Source: Yaniella flava
Lineage (GTDB): Bacteria; Actinomycetota; Actinomycetes; Actinomycetales; Micrococcaceae
NCBI RefSeq assembly: GCF_039529295.1
Contig: NZ_BAAAMN010000007.1
Coordinates: forward strand, 1-64,000
Length of the DNA: 64,000 bases
Reading direction: 5' to 3'
Shown one piece after another: positions 23,911-33,523 of this stretch. Each line of letters begins with the position of its first letter. Position 1 is the first letter of the stretch. The notes under the pieces were generated by a model. The model was not told where the DNA came from and did not search any database. It saw only the letters and a program-made list of their open reading frames with translations. The position numbers and the translations under genes were made by a program.

Positions 23911-25350
23911 CTAGAGCGGGTCGAGCCCTGGGAACACAAAGTAGGCCATGAGGCCCCAGGAGATCGCGGATGCCACGAGGACGGGGACGGTCACGGCGAG
24001 TAGACGTCCACGGGTGACGCGTGGGCCGTCGTCGTGCAGTGATGGTCCGGTCGAGAGCTGGTAGGCCAGTTCAATACGTGCCGGTGACGCAATCGTGCCC
24101 CAACACCCAGCAGCATTATTAAGCGCCATGGACCATTGCGGGTGAATATCCAACTGGGAGCCGACGGCAACCTGGGTGGGCCCGAACATCGCGTTGGTGC
24201 CGGTGCCCGAGGCGGTCATATAGCCGCCCAGCGCGCCGATGACCGGCATCAAGAACAGATAGCCGTCCTCCAGATTCGCTAGGGATTGGGCGAGCGTTTC
24301 AGCAATGTGTCCGCCCTGCATCACCAGTCCAAACAGGATGTACAGTGCGGTGGGCACGCCGGTGTTCAGCCACAGCCGGAAGGCGTCGTGTGCGAGCCCG
24401 GGCGTGGGTTGCCGGTATTGGGCCAGCGCAACGCCGACCCCGGCGAACGCGTAGACCGCAGGGCTGGCGATAACTTCTGCGAGCCAGCCGATGGGAACGA
24501 CCGAGGAGACCAGCTGGCCTGCAATGGTGCCAAAGACCAGTACGGCATACGGGATAATCGAGCCACCGGGGCCGGGCCGCAAGTTGCCCTTGCGCACCAC
24601 GAGCAGCCAGGCGACACTCATGATGGCGGCACCTACCGCACCGGCAACGGGTGTGCCTAGCAGCAGGTTGGAGCCCAGCACCAACGCACCGAGCAACAGG
24701 CCCGATGCCGCGCCCACACACAGATACCCCACCAGCATCAGACCGCGCACTTTGGCAGAGCGGGCGGCGATGAATGCGGTGACGACACCGGAAATCATGA
24801 CGGCCGGGAAGTTGACGATGGCGGTGGCGACGCCCAGATCCATGAAGGTTTCACCGGCCAGCTCCGCGCCCAGTAGGGTGCCGGGACCCATCGAACCCCA
24901 CGGACCAATCACAATGCCCATCAGGGTGATCAACGCTGCCCGGTACGCGGTGAAACCAAACGCCAACGTCAACGGCAGCCCGATGATCAGTGACACCCCG
25001 AATCCGGTCACCGATTCCATAAACGGCACCACACCGTTGGCCATCATCAACGCCGAACTCAGAGACGCTCCCCCGGCGGCCAACCAGTCGGCCAACTGTT
25101 TCTGTGCCCCGGTGCGATCCATGACCCGGGCCAGGGTCACTCCACCGGCAATGATGGCCAAGACTTTCACCAGGGTTGCCGCCGAATCGCCGACCGCTTC
25201 GGTCAACTCCGCCGCATGCGCATCGAGCGCCCACAGCCCAATCAGTGTTGCCGCCAACACGCCGGCAACGGGTGGCACCCACGCCGGGACACGGGTTAAC
25301 AGCAGCCCGATCACCACGAGGATTGGCACAGCGGCCAGCACCACGGACAC
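23911..25350 (-). CDS. L-lactate permease family transporter (LctP)
   Basis: A 479-residue, 12- to 14-TM transporter. LctP family signatures are MESVTGFGVSLIIGLPLTLAFGF and TASGTGTNAMFGPTQVAVG. Known members co-transport L-lactate or glycolate with protons. It starts at a GTG (25350) with AGGTGAGGGG upstream. It is convergent with the small membrane protein (1 base apart) and divergent from the YeeE fusion. No lactate dehydrogenase gene is nearby. Confidence 0.87.
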   Translation of the reverse strand: MSVVLAAVPILVVIGLLLTRVPAWVPPVAGVLAATLIGLWALDAHAAELTEAVGDSAATLVKVLAIIAGGVTLARVMDRTGAQKQLADWLAAGGASLSSALMMANGVVPFMESVTGFGVSLIIGLPLTLAFGFTAYRAALITLMGIVIGPWGSMGPGTLLGAELAGETFMDLGVATAIVNFPAVMISGVVTAFIAARSAKVRGLMLVGYLCVGAASGLLLGALVLGSNLLLGTPVAGAVGAAIMSVAWLLVVRKGNLRPGPGGSIIPYAVLVFGTIAGQLVSSVVPIGWLAEVIASPAVYAFAGVGVALAQYRQPTPGLAHDAFRLWLNTGVPTALYILFGLVMQGGHIAETLAQSLANLEDGYLFLMPVIGALGGYMTASGTGTNAMFGPTQVAVGSQLDIHPQWSMALNNAAGCWGTIASPARIELAYQLSTGPSLHDDGPRVTRGRLLAVTVPVLVASAISWGLMAYFVFPGLDPL

Positions 25351-25469
25351 GAAAACCCCTCACCTTTCACACGACGATCGGCTCACCATCATACGCCCGT
25401 GTGCAGCAGTGCCAGCGAGCGTGTATGGCGATTTTTGTCGGGCATTTTCAGATCGATTTTTCACCGGTC

Positions 25470-25475
25470 TAGTGT
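25470..25475 (+). promoter_or_regulatory. -10 box of the YeeE-TusA gene (leaderless geometry)
   Basis: TAGTGT, 7 bases, ATG at 25483. Confidence 0.45.
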
Positions 25476-25482
25476 TTGACAC

Positions 25483-26925
25483 ATGATTCTTACAGGCTTA
25501 CTCATCGGTGCTGTCCTCGGCATTGTGATGCAACGCGGCAGATTTTGTGTCACCGGCATGATTCGCGACATTTTCATGCAGCGATCGTGGCGAACCTTCG
25601 TCGCACTGCTCGTGGTCATCTCGGTGCATGCACTCGGGCTGGCTGCGCTAACCTCGACCGGGGTCATTGCGCCCGAGCACAGCAGCTTTGCACCGGCCGC
25701 GGTCATTATCGGTGGTTTCCTCTTTGGCCTGGGCATTATCCTCGCCGGTGGCTGCGCGTCAGGAACCTGGTACCGGTCGGCCGAGGGTCTGGTCGGCTCA
25801 TGGATCGCTCTGGCCATGTATGCGGTATCGGCAGCGGCCATGAAATACGGTGCGCTGAACGGCTTCGACGGTTGGATGAAAAGCTGGGACACCGGGCTCA
25901 CCACGATTCCGGATGCGCTGGGGGTATCACCGTGGTGGTTCGCCGCTGGCATCTCCATCCTCACCTTCTTCCTGGTGCGGCACTTCCGCGCACAGGATGC
26001 GAAACGGCCCAAGATCGCCCGGCTGAGCAACCAGCCGCGGTGGAAACGGCCGCTCAATGTCTACACGGCAGGCGCGTTGATCGGCGTCGTCGGTGTGATC
26101 GCCTGGCCGCTCTCGGCAGCTACCGGACGCAACAGCGGTCTGGGTATCACGACCCCGACGGCGAACTCGCTGCAGTACTCCGTCACCGGCGATGAAGGAT
26201 TGATCGACTGGGGTGTGATGCTGGTCCTCGGCCTGCTGGTGGGTGCCTTCTTCGCCGCAAAAGCAACGGGCGAATTTCGCGTTCGCACCCCTGACTCCAA
26301 GACCGCCGTGCGCTCTGTGGGCGGTGGCCTGCTGATGGGCGTTGGTGCCTCGCTGGCCGGTGGCTGCACCGTGGGCAACGGCATGGTGCAAACCAGTCTG
26401 TTTAGCTTCCAGGGCTGGATCGCCCTATTGTTCATTGCGATCGGTATCGGGGTGGGCGCCAAATTCTGGCTCAAACCTGCGGTTGCCACTCCAGCCAAAA
26501 CCCCGCAGACCACCACGACCAATGACAGCGCTGGCACAACCGGTCCAGCACAAAACGCCGTGGCGTTAAACACCACGTACACGACCGCCCCAGCGGTGAG
26601 CACCGGTCCGGCGGGCATGCAAATGGCCACGGGACTGATCAGCATCGACACGGTCGATGAGAAAGCTCGGCATCTGGGCAATGGGTACTACGCGTTGGAT
26701 TCACTCGGTGCGGTCTGCCCCTTCCCGCTTATTGAGGCCAAGGACGTCATGGCGGATTTGGAGCCCGGGCAGCATCTGGTCATCGATTTCGACTGCACAC
26801 AGGGCACCGAAACGATCCCGCAGTGGGCCATCGACGACGGTCACGAAGTCACCGATTTTCACGACACCGGCGAAGCCTCTTGGCAGATCACCATCAAAAA
26901 GGGCGGTGTCGTCGCCCAGGCGTAG
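25483..26925 (+). CDS. YeeE/TsuA thiosulfate transporter fused to a TusA-like (YeeD) domain
   Basis: A 480-residue fusion. Residues 1-330 form the YeeE/YedE channel. The three Cys of the thiosulfate pathway in TsuA are all present: Cys22 (QRGRFCVTG), Cys91 (AGGCASGTWYR) and Cys295 (AGGCTVGNGM). A Thr/Pro/Ala-rich linker (about 333-385) leads to a TusA/YeeD domain (about 400-476) with the CPxP motif at Cys412 (GAVCPFPLIEAKD). In E. coli, YeeE imports thiosulfate and the separate YeeD assists by thiosulfate decomposition. Here both are one polypeptide, which supports thiosulfate uptake for cysteine synthesis. Confidence 0.9.
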   Translation: MILTGLLIGAVLGIVMQRGRFCVTGMIRDIFMQRSWRTFVALLVVISVHALGLAALTSTGVIAPEHSSFAPAAVIIGGFLFGLGIILAGGCASGTWYRSAEGLVGSWIALAMYAVSAAAMKYGALNGFDGWMKSWDTGLTTIPDALGVSPWWFAAGISILTFFLVRHFRAQDAKRPKIARLSNQPRWKRPLNVYTAGALIGVVGVIAWPLSAATGRNSGLGITTPTANSLQYSVTGDEGLIDWGVMLVLGLLVGAFFAAKATGEFRVRTPDSKTAVRSVGGGLLMGVGASLAGGCTVGNGMVQTSLFSFQGWIALLFIAIGIGVGAKFWLKPAVATPAKTPQTTTTNDSAGTTGPAQNAVALNTTYTTAPAVSTGPAGMQMATGLISIDTVDEKARHLGNGYYALDSLGAVCPFPLIEAKDVMADLEPGQHLVIDFDCTQGTETIPQWAIDDGHEVTDFHDTGEASWQITIKKGGVVAQA

Positions 26926-26932
26926 GACGGAG

Positions 26933-26948
26933 TCATCCTTGAGGATGA
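26933..26948 (+). terminator. Weak hairpin after the YeeE-TusA gene
   Basis: TCATCC-TTGA-GGATGA forms a 6-bp stem with a 4-base loop just after the stop. There is no T-run; the terminator role is uncertain. Confidence 0.3.
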
Positions 26949-27014
26949 TGCCAGCCAGCAAAGATCGTCTCAGCTGGTGATTCACTCAACGGCGTCCTGG
27001 AACACACTGGGACC

Positions 27015-27755
27015 ATGACGATTAATACAGCACCAGCCGCCGTTGCGGCACAAAGTATCACCAAAACATTCGGCACCGAAGACACCAAGGTTGCCGCCCT
27101 CGACGACGTCTCCATAGCGTTTCGCCCCGGGGATTTCACCGCCATCATGGGGCCATCAGGTTCCGGAAAATCCACACTCATGCACTGTCTCGCGGGCCTC
27201 GATACCGTGGACGCCGGACAGGTTGCCGTGAGCTCGACGGTCATCAGCGGCATGAGCGACCACGATCTGACCCTGCTGCGCCGCAGCCACATCGGGTTCA
27301 TCTTCCAAGCATTCAACCTCGTCCCAACGCTCAACGCACGAGACAATATTGTGCTCCCACTGGATCTGGCAGGTGCCAAAGTCGATGAAGCCTGGTTCGA
27401 CCAAATCGTCGACACCCTGGGACTCACCGACCGGCTCACACATAAACCCCATCAGCTCTCGGGCGGGCAACAACAACGCGTCGCCGTCGCACGGGCACTA
27501 CTGACCCGCCCGGCCGTGGTCTTCGCCGATGAACCCACCGGCGCGCTGGACTCCAATACCGGCGCCGAGGTCCTCGAACTGCTGGCCTCGAGTGCTCGCG
27601 ACATGGGCCAGACCATCATCATGGTCACTCACGACCCACATGCCGCCGCCTACGCCGACAAAGTCGTCCTGCTCAAAGACGGCGCCGTCGTTGGCCATCT
27701 CGATGATCCGAACGCCGACTCCGTGCTCGCCGCGCTCGCAGAACTGGGTGAATAA
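27015..27755 (+). CDS. ABC transporter ATPase, MacB/LolD type
   Basis: A 246-residue ATPase: Walker A GPSGSGKSTLMHCLAG, Q-loop IFQAFNLVP, signature LSGGQQQRVAVARALL, Walker B VVFADEPTGALDS, H-loop MVTHDPHAA. The FADEPTGALD form is typical of ATPases paired with FtsX-domain permeases. The permease starts 2 bases after its stop. In Gram-positives such pairs act as peptide sensors, antimicrobial-peptide resistance modules or lipoprotein/hydrolase regulators. Confidence 0.92.
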   Translation: MTINTAPAAVAAQSITKTFGTEDTKVAALDDVSIAFRPGDFTAIMGPSGSGKSTLMHCLAGLDTVDAGQVAVSSTVISGMSDHDLTLLRRSHIGFIFQAFNLVPTLNARDNIVLPLDLAGAKVDEAWFDQIVDTLGLTDRLTHKPHQLSGGQQQRVAVARALLTRPAVVFADEPTGALDSNTGAEVLELLASSARDMGQTIIMVTHDPHAAAYADKVVLLKDGAVVGHLDDPNADSVLAALAELGE

Positions 27756-27757
27756 CT

Positions 27758-30301
27758 ATGTGGAAACTTGCTATCAGTCAACTGCGTCTTCACCCTCGGC
27801 GCTATGTCGCCGTGCTCGTGGCCATCGTGTTGGGCACCATGTTCTTGGCCGGGTCGCTGCTCGTGACGTCATCGGCGAACGAAACCACCAAACAGATGTT
27901 GGGCAGCACCTACGCCAACGCGGATCTGCTCATCAAAGCAGACAACGAGGTCCTCAGCGATCCCGAGTCCCAGTTCTATGATGTAGCCGGAACCCTCGAA
28001 GATTCCGGGACCCTCGAGGACGTCGAAGGCGTTGAGGAGGTGTACCCGCTCATCAATAATGCGACGGCCATGGTCCTCCCCGAGGGTTCAGAGCAGCAGG
28101 GGACGTTCGATGCTGACTCGGATTTCGTCTATACCACCAATCTTCCCCAGGACACCTCGTTGGTTTCTGCCCCGCTGACCTCGGGTGAACTGCCCAATGC
28201 CGATGACGAGATCACCTTGGACACCGACGCAGCCGAGCGGCATGAGATGTCCGTTGGAGATACGGTCACGATTCGCGATATCGCCGATGAAAGCGAACAC
28301 GAATTCACGCTCTCGGGCATCATGGACAAATCCATGGACCCTACGGTCGTGGGCGCGATGATGGCCTACATGACCCCGGACGCACTCACCGAATTCACTG
28401 CCGAGATGCCGACCTACACGACGGCGTTGCTGCGGGTCGACGGCGACATCGACCAGGTCATGATCGAGGTACAAAACGCCCTGGATGCCGCGGGTATCCC
28501 GGCCACCGTCAACACTCCGGACGTCCAGATCTCCGAAGAGCTGGTCGATACGCTCGGATTCGATGCGATCGGCGTGGTGCTCGGCGGGTTCTCCGCCATC
28601 GCCCTGTTGGTGATGATGTTGGTCATCAACAACACGTTTTCGGTGTTGGTTGCCCAACGCACCCGTCAGTATGCACTGCAGCGTGTTCTTGGTGCCACGC
28701 GGGGCCAAATCCGCAAGGGTGTACTCGCCGAGACCCTGTTGGTCGGGCTCATTGGGTCCATCATCGGTATTGGTCTGGCGGTGGGCTTGATGTTTGGGTT
28801 GATCGCACTGGCACAACAGTGGATGGCCGGAGCAACATTCGGCATCGAACCCAACATCCTGTGGGTGCTCCTCGCCGGTGTTGTCATCACCGTCCTGGCA
28901 GCCTGGATGCCAGCATCCCAAGCCATGCGCGTCTCGCCACTCGAAGCGATGCGCCCCGTCCCGGCCGCCACCCTGGGTTCGAAAGCCGGAGCATTGCGTC
29001 TGGCGCTGGGTGCGCTGATGCTCATCGTCGGGACCACGGCCTTGATATGGTTCGCGTTCGAAGGGCTCATCGGCGCGGCAATCCTGGCCGGCGCGATCTC
29101 GTTTATCGGGGTTCTCACCGTGGGCGTGTTGTTCGTGCCCGGTGCCGTCTACGGTCTGGGCTGGCTCACTCGAATAACCGGTGTGCCAGGCAAGATGGCC
29201 CAACTCAATTCGGTTCGCAACCGGTCTCGCACCGCGGCCACCGCGACCGCACTGATCGTGGGCACCACGCTGGTCGCGATGATCATCACCGGTGGACGCA
29301 CCGCCCAGGAAAACACCGATGAAATGCTGGCCACGAAGTACCCGGTTGACGTTTATGCACAGCTGACCGATATGGACCCCACCGATAGCGGCGAAATCGA
29401 TTCGACCGTCGAACAGTTGGCAGACACCACGGGCGTTGCCGATGCTGAACCGTTGTATCCGGTCGGCTCGATCGACGAGCCCTGGTCCAATACCGGTGAA
29501 GTCATGACCGCGAACCCGATGCAGCTGGCAGATATCTCGGCTGACATTTCCGAGGCGGAAGCCCAAGCGCTGCAAGATCCCGGCACCGTCCTGGTTCCTG
29601 AACAGCACGAGGCCGAGACGCTGACCGTCACCACCGACAACGGCGAGGTCGAGCTCGACACAGTGCAATCTGATTTGCCATCGGTCACGCCCATAGTCTC
29701 ACCCTCAACCGCCGAACAATTGACGATCGATACCGCCGGGACCGTCGTGGTCTGGCTCAAGGTGGAAAACGAGGATATCTCCCAGGCGGATCTGCAAGAA
29801 CTCATCACCAACATGATTGCCGACGTTGAACTGTCACCCAATGACGTCAGCTCACCGTTGATCATGCGGGCAATGTATCAGCAGGCCATCGATGCGGTGA
29901 TGCTCACCGTCGTCGGACTACTCGGCATTTCCGTGCTCATCGCCTTCGTTGGAGTCGCCAATACGCTGGCGCTGTCAGCACTGGAGCGAACCCGCGAAAA
30001 CTCGATGATGCGAGCGCTGGGGCTCACCAAACGTGGCCTTCGGGCGATGCTGACCTGGGAGGCGGTCCTGATCAGCGCGATCGGAGCGATCCTCGGGAGC
30101 TTGCTCGGGATGTTTTACGGCTGGGCCGGGTCCAATGCGATCTTCGCGCAAATATCGCCGGGCGGGATTGACGTGTCCTGGCCGTGGCTTGAGGTCGCCG
30201 GTCTAGTTCTCGTGGCGATCCTGGCTGGGCTGATCGCCTCGGTCGCCCCATCACGCCGGGCAGCGAAAATGTCCCCGGTCGAAGGGCTCGCCGCCGAATA
30301 A
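27758..30301 (+). CDS. FtsX-domain ABC permease, large
   Basis: An 847-residue permease with two FtsX-type halves. TM1 is at about 17-40 and is followed by a large external domain (about 45-265, acidic). A TM block follows (ALLVMMLVINNTFSVLVAQRTRQYALQRVLGATRGQIRKG and onward), then a second external domain (about 515-705) and a last TM block with ANTLALSALERTRENSMMRALGLTKRGLRAML. It pairs with the preceding ATPase. No regulator or two-component partner is adjacent, so the substrate cannot be told. Confidence 0.88.
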   Translation: MWKLAISQLRLHPRRYVAVLVAIVLGTMFLAGSLLVTSSANETTKQMLGSTYANADLLIKADNEVLSDPESQFYDVAGTLEDSGTLEDVEGVEEVYPLINNATAMVLPEGSEQQGTFDADSDFVYTTNLPQDTSLVSAPLTSGELPNADDEITLDTDAAERHEMSVGDTVTIRDIADESEHEFTLSGIMDKSMDPTVVGAMMAYMTPDALTEFTAEMPTYTTALLRVDGDIDQVMIEVQNALDAAGIPATVNTPDVQISEELVDTLGFDAIGVVLGGFSAIALLVMMLVINNTFSVLVAQRTRQYALQRVLGATRGQIRKGVLAETLLVGLIGSIIGIGLAVGLMFGLIALAQQWMAGATFGIEPNILWVLLAGVVITVLAAWMPASQAMRVSPLEAMRPVPAATLGSKAGALRLALGALMLIVGTTALIWFAFEGLIGAAILAGAISFIGVLTVGVLFVPGAVYGLGWLTRITGVPGKMAQLNSVRNRSRTAATATALIVGTTLVAMIITGGRTAQENTDEMLATKYPVDVYAQLTDMDPTDSGEIDSTVEQLADTTGVADAEPLYPVGSIDEPWSNTGEVMTANPMQLADISADISEAEAQALQDPGTVLVPEQHEAETLTVTTDNGEVELDTVQSDLPSVTPIVSPSTAEQLTIDTAGTVVVWLKVENEDISQADLQELITNMIADVELSPNDVSSPLIMRAMYQQAIDAVMLTVVGLLGISVLIAFVGVANTLALSALERTRENSMMRALGLTKRGLRAMLTWEAVLISAIGAILGSLLGMFYGWAGSNAIFAQISPGGIDVSWPWLEVAGLVLVAILAGLIASVAPSRRAAKMSPVEGLAAE

Positions 30302-30315
30302 CCGTGACGCTCGAA

Positions 30316-30377
30316 CCAAGCTTCCCACTTAACATCCCACCATCTTCCTACTGTGGGATGTTAAGTGGGAAGCTTGG
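30316..30377. repeat. Perfect 25-bp inverted repeat with 12-base loop
   Basis: The left arm (30316-30340) and right arm (30353-30377) are exact reverse complements, beginning CCAAGCTTCCCAC and ending GGGAAGCTTGG. The loop is CATCTTCCTACT. It starts 15 bases after the FtsX gene stop. The stem is far longer than a usual terminator, only about half GC, and no T-run follows. It could act as a terminator or 3'-end stabiliser, a protein site, or be the remnant of a small mobile element. Confidence 0.8.
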
Positions 30378-30532
30378 TAGGGACGCACGTCGGTCACGTC
30401 GCAGCGAGTCGCGATGTCCGCGAAATCAGCCTGAAGCACAACATGATCGCGCATGCGTCATCGCACACCCACGATAGTTTGAGCTTGTCTAACCTTAGGA
30501 TCCGATACCCAGTCCATGATAAAGGTGGGTCC

Positions 30533-32608
30533 ATAATCCTCAGAACAATTGGGACAGCTCTTCTCACGTCGATGCTGTTCATGTTCGGCTTTGTCACGCC
30601 GGCACAAGCTACGGAACCAGTCACCATCCCGCCGGGAACATTCGTCGTAGATGAGTCCGATGTATTGGACTCCGGTGAGCAAGACCAGCTGGAACAGCAG
30701 GTCAACCAATTGCAATCGGAACACGGTGCCACGGCATTTTTGATCTTTGTGCCCACTTTTGACAAGCCGTCCGAACCTGAGTCTTGGGTTGCAGAAGTCG
30801 CCGAGGGAAAACAGCTCGGAACCAACGACAATATCCTGGCCATCGCGACCGAAGATCGACTATACAACTTTGTCTCGCACTCCTCGGGCCCGTTCCGTCA
30901 ATATCAGTCCCCGATCGATCGAGAACTGATACTGCCTGCCCTCTCCGAAGATGACTGGCTCGGTGCAGCTGAAGGCGCGGTAGAAGGTCTTGCTGCAGCC
31001 GCCAACGGAGAGCTCAGTGCTGACGTTGAAGAGACGGAGTTCGAGGAACCTTCGCTGGGCCTTGGCATGATCGGGAACCTGCTGGCTCTGGGAGCGCTGC
31101 TGTTGATTGTGGTGGCCATCGTGGCGATTGTCTTCTGGTATCGGCGTTCCAATAAGAAACAATTACCACAGCGAAACGCACCCCTAACGAACGCCGCCCC
31201 AGCGGATCCGCGTGACGACCTCCCCGTGCAAGAGTTAAGGACGCAAGCCGGTTCCGCCCTCATCCAAGCTGATGATGCCATCAAGGTTGCAGAACAAGAA
31301 ATCGGCTTCGCCCAAGCATCGTACGGCGATAAATCGGTTGAGATGTTCCAATAAGATGTCGCAGAGGCAAAAGGACACATGCGACAGTCATTCCAGCTGC
31401 AGTATCAGCTCGATGACCACATTCCGGATACCGAAGAAGAACAACGGTCATGGTTGAAAGAAATACTGGACCGGTCGGCAAAAGTCACATCGTCGCTGCA
31501 AGCACACGAACAAGATTTCGAAAAGCTCCGTGACTTGGAAAACAACGCTCCTGAGGCCCTTCAGCGGGTGAAATCGGTCTTTGAGCCGCTGGTGGCACAA
31601 CAGCACACAGCAGTAGCCACGTTTGAAAACCTCAATGCAGATTATGACGACCGGGCCCAGGAAGATGCCGTTGGGAATCTCGAACAGGCCAAAGGACTCC
31701 TGGAATTTGGACAAGAGAAGATCCCTGCAGCCCAAGAGGCCCTCGACGCATCTGATAGGTCCAGCGCTGCATGGAACATCCACGAGGCTGAGAATACAAC
31801 CCAAGAATTGCGAGACATTTTTGAGTCCATCAGCGCACTTCCCGCGCATTTGGATATGGCCCAACGTCAGCTCAATGTTGAACTCGAACAGGCGAGAAAC
31901 CTGCTGACCGAAGCAAAATCTTTTGCCTCACAACAGCGCACAGACTCATCGTTGACGAAAAGCATCGCTGCACTCGAACACGTGACGGAAAATATCGCAG
32001 CACGGCTCCCGAGTACGCACCCGACCAAGGACCTCGAAGAGTTCGACGAGACCCTAGATGCGCTGGAAGATGCCTTGCAGCCGTTGCGCGATCAGCGCCA
32101 GCGGGTTGAGGCCGCACGGCGTGATTTTGAACCAGCGATGGCAAAAGCACAATCAGCCATGGATACCGCTGACGACTACATCCGGCGACGCCGAGGGGCA
32201 GTTCGTCACGACGCCCGAACCAAGCTCTCGGCTGCTCAAACGCATTTCGATACCGCGCGAAAACTCAGCGACAACGATCCAGTCCAAGCACTTGCCGAGG
32301 CCCAAAAATCATTGCGTTTGGCTCGCATTTCTCAACAGCAAGCAGAAGCAAACTATCAAGACTTTGACCACTATCATCGTGGCCGTGGCGGGCACGGATC
32401 GAATATGAGCGCAATGCTCGGCGGCCTGCTCCTAGGCGGCATGTTTGGTGGTGGCACTACCACTTCGGGCGGCGGTCATGGCTTTGGTGGACCGCCCCGT
32501 GGTGGCGGAGGTTTCTTCGGTGGTTCCGGCGGTGGCTTTGGCGGTGGCCTCGGAGGCGGCGGAGGTTTCGGTGGTGGAAGCGGTGGTGGAAGCGGTGGAA
32601 GTTTCTAG
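30533..32608 (+). pseudogene. TPM-domain membrane protein, interrupted by an in-frame TAA
   Basis: A TPM-fold protein (TPM_phosphatase family) in the usual place before pspA. Order: signal peptide (LLTSMLFMFGFVTPAQA), TPM domain (VVDESDVLDSGEQDQLEQQVNQLQ onward), one TM helix (LLALGALLLIVVAIVAIVFWY), a long coiled-coil cytoplasmic part, and a Gly-rich C-terminal tail. A TAA at 31352-31354 splits the coiled-coil region (SVEMFQ-stop-DVAEAKGHMRQSF); both sides stay in one frame and the 409-residue remainder has no further damage. The start is also odd: the codon at the normal position before the signal peptide is ATA (30533), preceded by AAAGGTGG. Either the start was lost, or translation begins upstream, for example at ATG 30443. 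Confidence 0.75.
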
Positions 32609-32681
32609 CCCCTTAAAGATCAGTCAGCAGTACATCTCGATTACCCGGCAATCCGCCGGAACCGCATGAAAGGTACCGAAT

Positions 32682-33416
32682 ATGGCGAAACAATCTATCC
32701 TGGGACGTATCACGCAAATGACGAAGGCCAACATTCACGCAATGTTGGACTCGGCCGAAGACCCACAAAAAATGTTGGATCAAATGATCCGCGACTTTAC
32801 AGCCAATATTGCCGAAGCAGAATCCGCCATCTCACAAACGATCGGTAACCTGCGGCTCGCCGAAGACGATTACCGTGAGGATCGCGAAGATGCGATGACG
32901 TGGGGACGAAAAGCCCTCGCTGCCTCCAACAAGGCCGATGCGTTCCGGGCGAACAATGACCCCGCCGGCGCAGAGAAATTCGACAAGCTGGCACGGGTCG
33001 CCATTGAGCGTCAGATGGATGCCGAGTCCTCAGCCAAAGAAGCCGAGCCTTCCATCGCGTCTCAAAATGAGGTCGTAGAAAAGCTCAAAGACGGTCTCGA
33101 GAAGATGAAGCAGAAGCGTCAGGAACTTGTGAGTCATCGCGACGAACTGGTTGCTCGTGCGAAAGCTGCACAGGCCCAGTCTCAGGTCCAGGACGCCGTC
33201 AAATCGATCAATATGCTGGATCCAACGTCTGAGCTGTCCCGCTTTGAAGATAAGATTCGCCGCGAAGAAGCTCGCGTCCGTGGACAGGAAGAACTCGCCA
33301 ACTCAACACTCGACGCACAATTTGAAGAGCTGGAAGATCTGGGGCATGAAACCGAGGTTGAGGCACGCCTAGCAGCGCTCAAGGCCGGTCAGCCACAACA
33401 GCAAATCGAGAACTAA
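32682..33416 (+). CDS. pspA: PspA/IM30-family membrane-stress protein
   Basis: A 244-residue coiled-coil protein of the PspA/Vipp1 (ESCRT-III-like) family. It starts MAKQSILGRITQMTKANIHAMLDSAEDPQKMLDQMIRDF, with the amphipathic N-terminal helix and the conserved DPQKMLDQMI segment. The rest is almost entirely charged helix. Such proteins coat and stabilise stressed membranes. It follows the broken TPM gene by 73 bases; TPM-PspA neighbours are frequent in actinobacteria, so loss of TPM may alter PspA control. AAAGGTACCGAAT lies before the ATG as a modest ribosome site. Confidence 0.9.
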   Translation: MAKQSILGRITQMTKANIHAMLDSAEDPQKMLDQMIRDFTANIAEAESAISQTIGNLRLAEDDYREDREDAMTWGRKALAASNKADAFRANNDPAGAEKFDKLARVAIERQMDAESSAKEAEPSIASQNEVVEKLKDGLEKMKQKRQELVSHRDELVARAKAAQAQSQVQDAVKSINMLDPTSELSRFEDKIRREEARVRGQEELANSTLDAQFEELEDLGHETEVEARLAALKAGQPQQQIEN

Positions 33417-33436
33417 CTTCCAGGTACCCAAAGACT

Positions 33437-33469
33437 GATCGCCAGAACCTTTTGAGGGCTCTGGCGATC
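33437..33469. terminator. Hairpin between pspA and thioesterase genes
   Basis: GATCGCCAGA (33437-33446) and TCTGGCGATC (33460-33469) form a perfect 10-bp stem with a 13-base loop, followed on the plus strand by AAACTTTCTC. It lies between convergent genes and may serve both. Confidence 0.65.
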
Positions 33470-33523
33470 AAACTTTCTCAGTCAGCGGCACCGGTCCTCG
33501 GTTCGGGCAAAACCATGCACAAT

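Noticed and set aside
28088..29668. Long minus-strand open frame (over 500 codons) inside the FtsX permease gene
   Set aside because: It is fully antisense to a gene with clear domains, rich in His/Arg/Gln/Gly as expected from reversed high-GC coding sequence, and has no recognisable motif.
1778..31354. Stop-codon reassignment (TAA read as an amino acid) to explain the two in-frame TAAs
   Set aside because: Many intact genes here end in TAA, so reassignment does not fit; local mutation or sequencing error is simpler.
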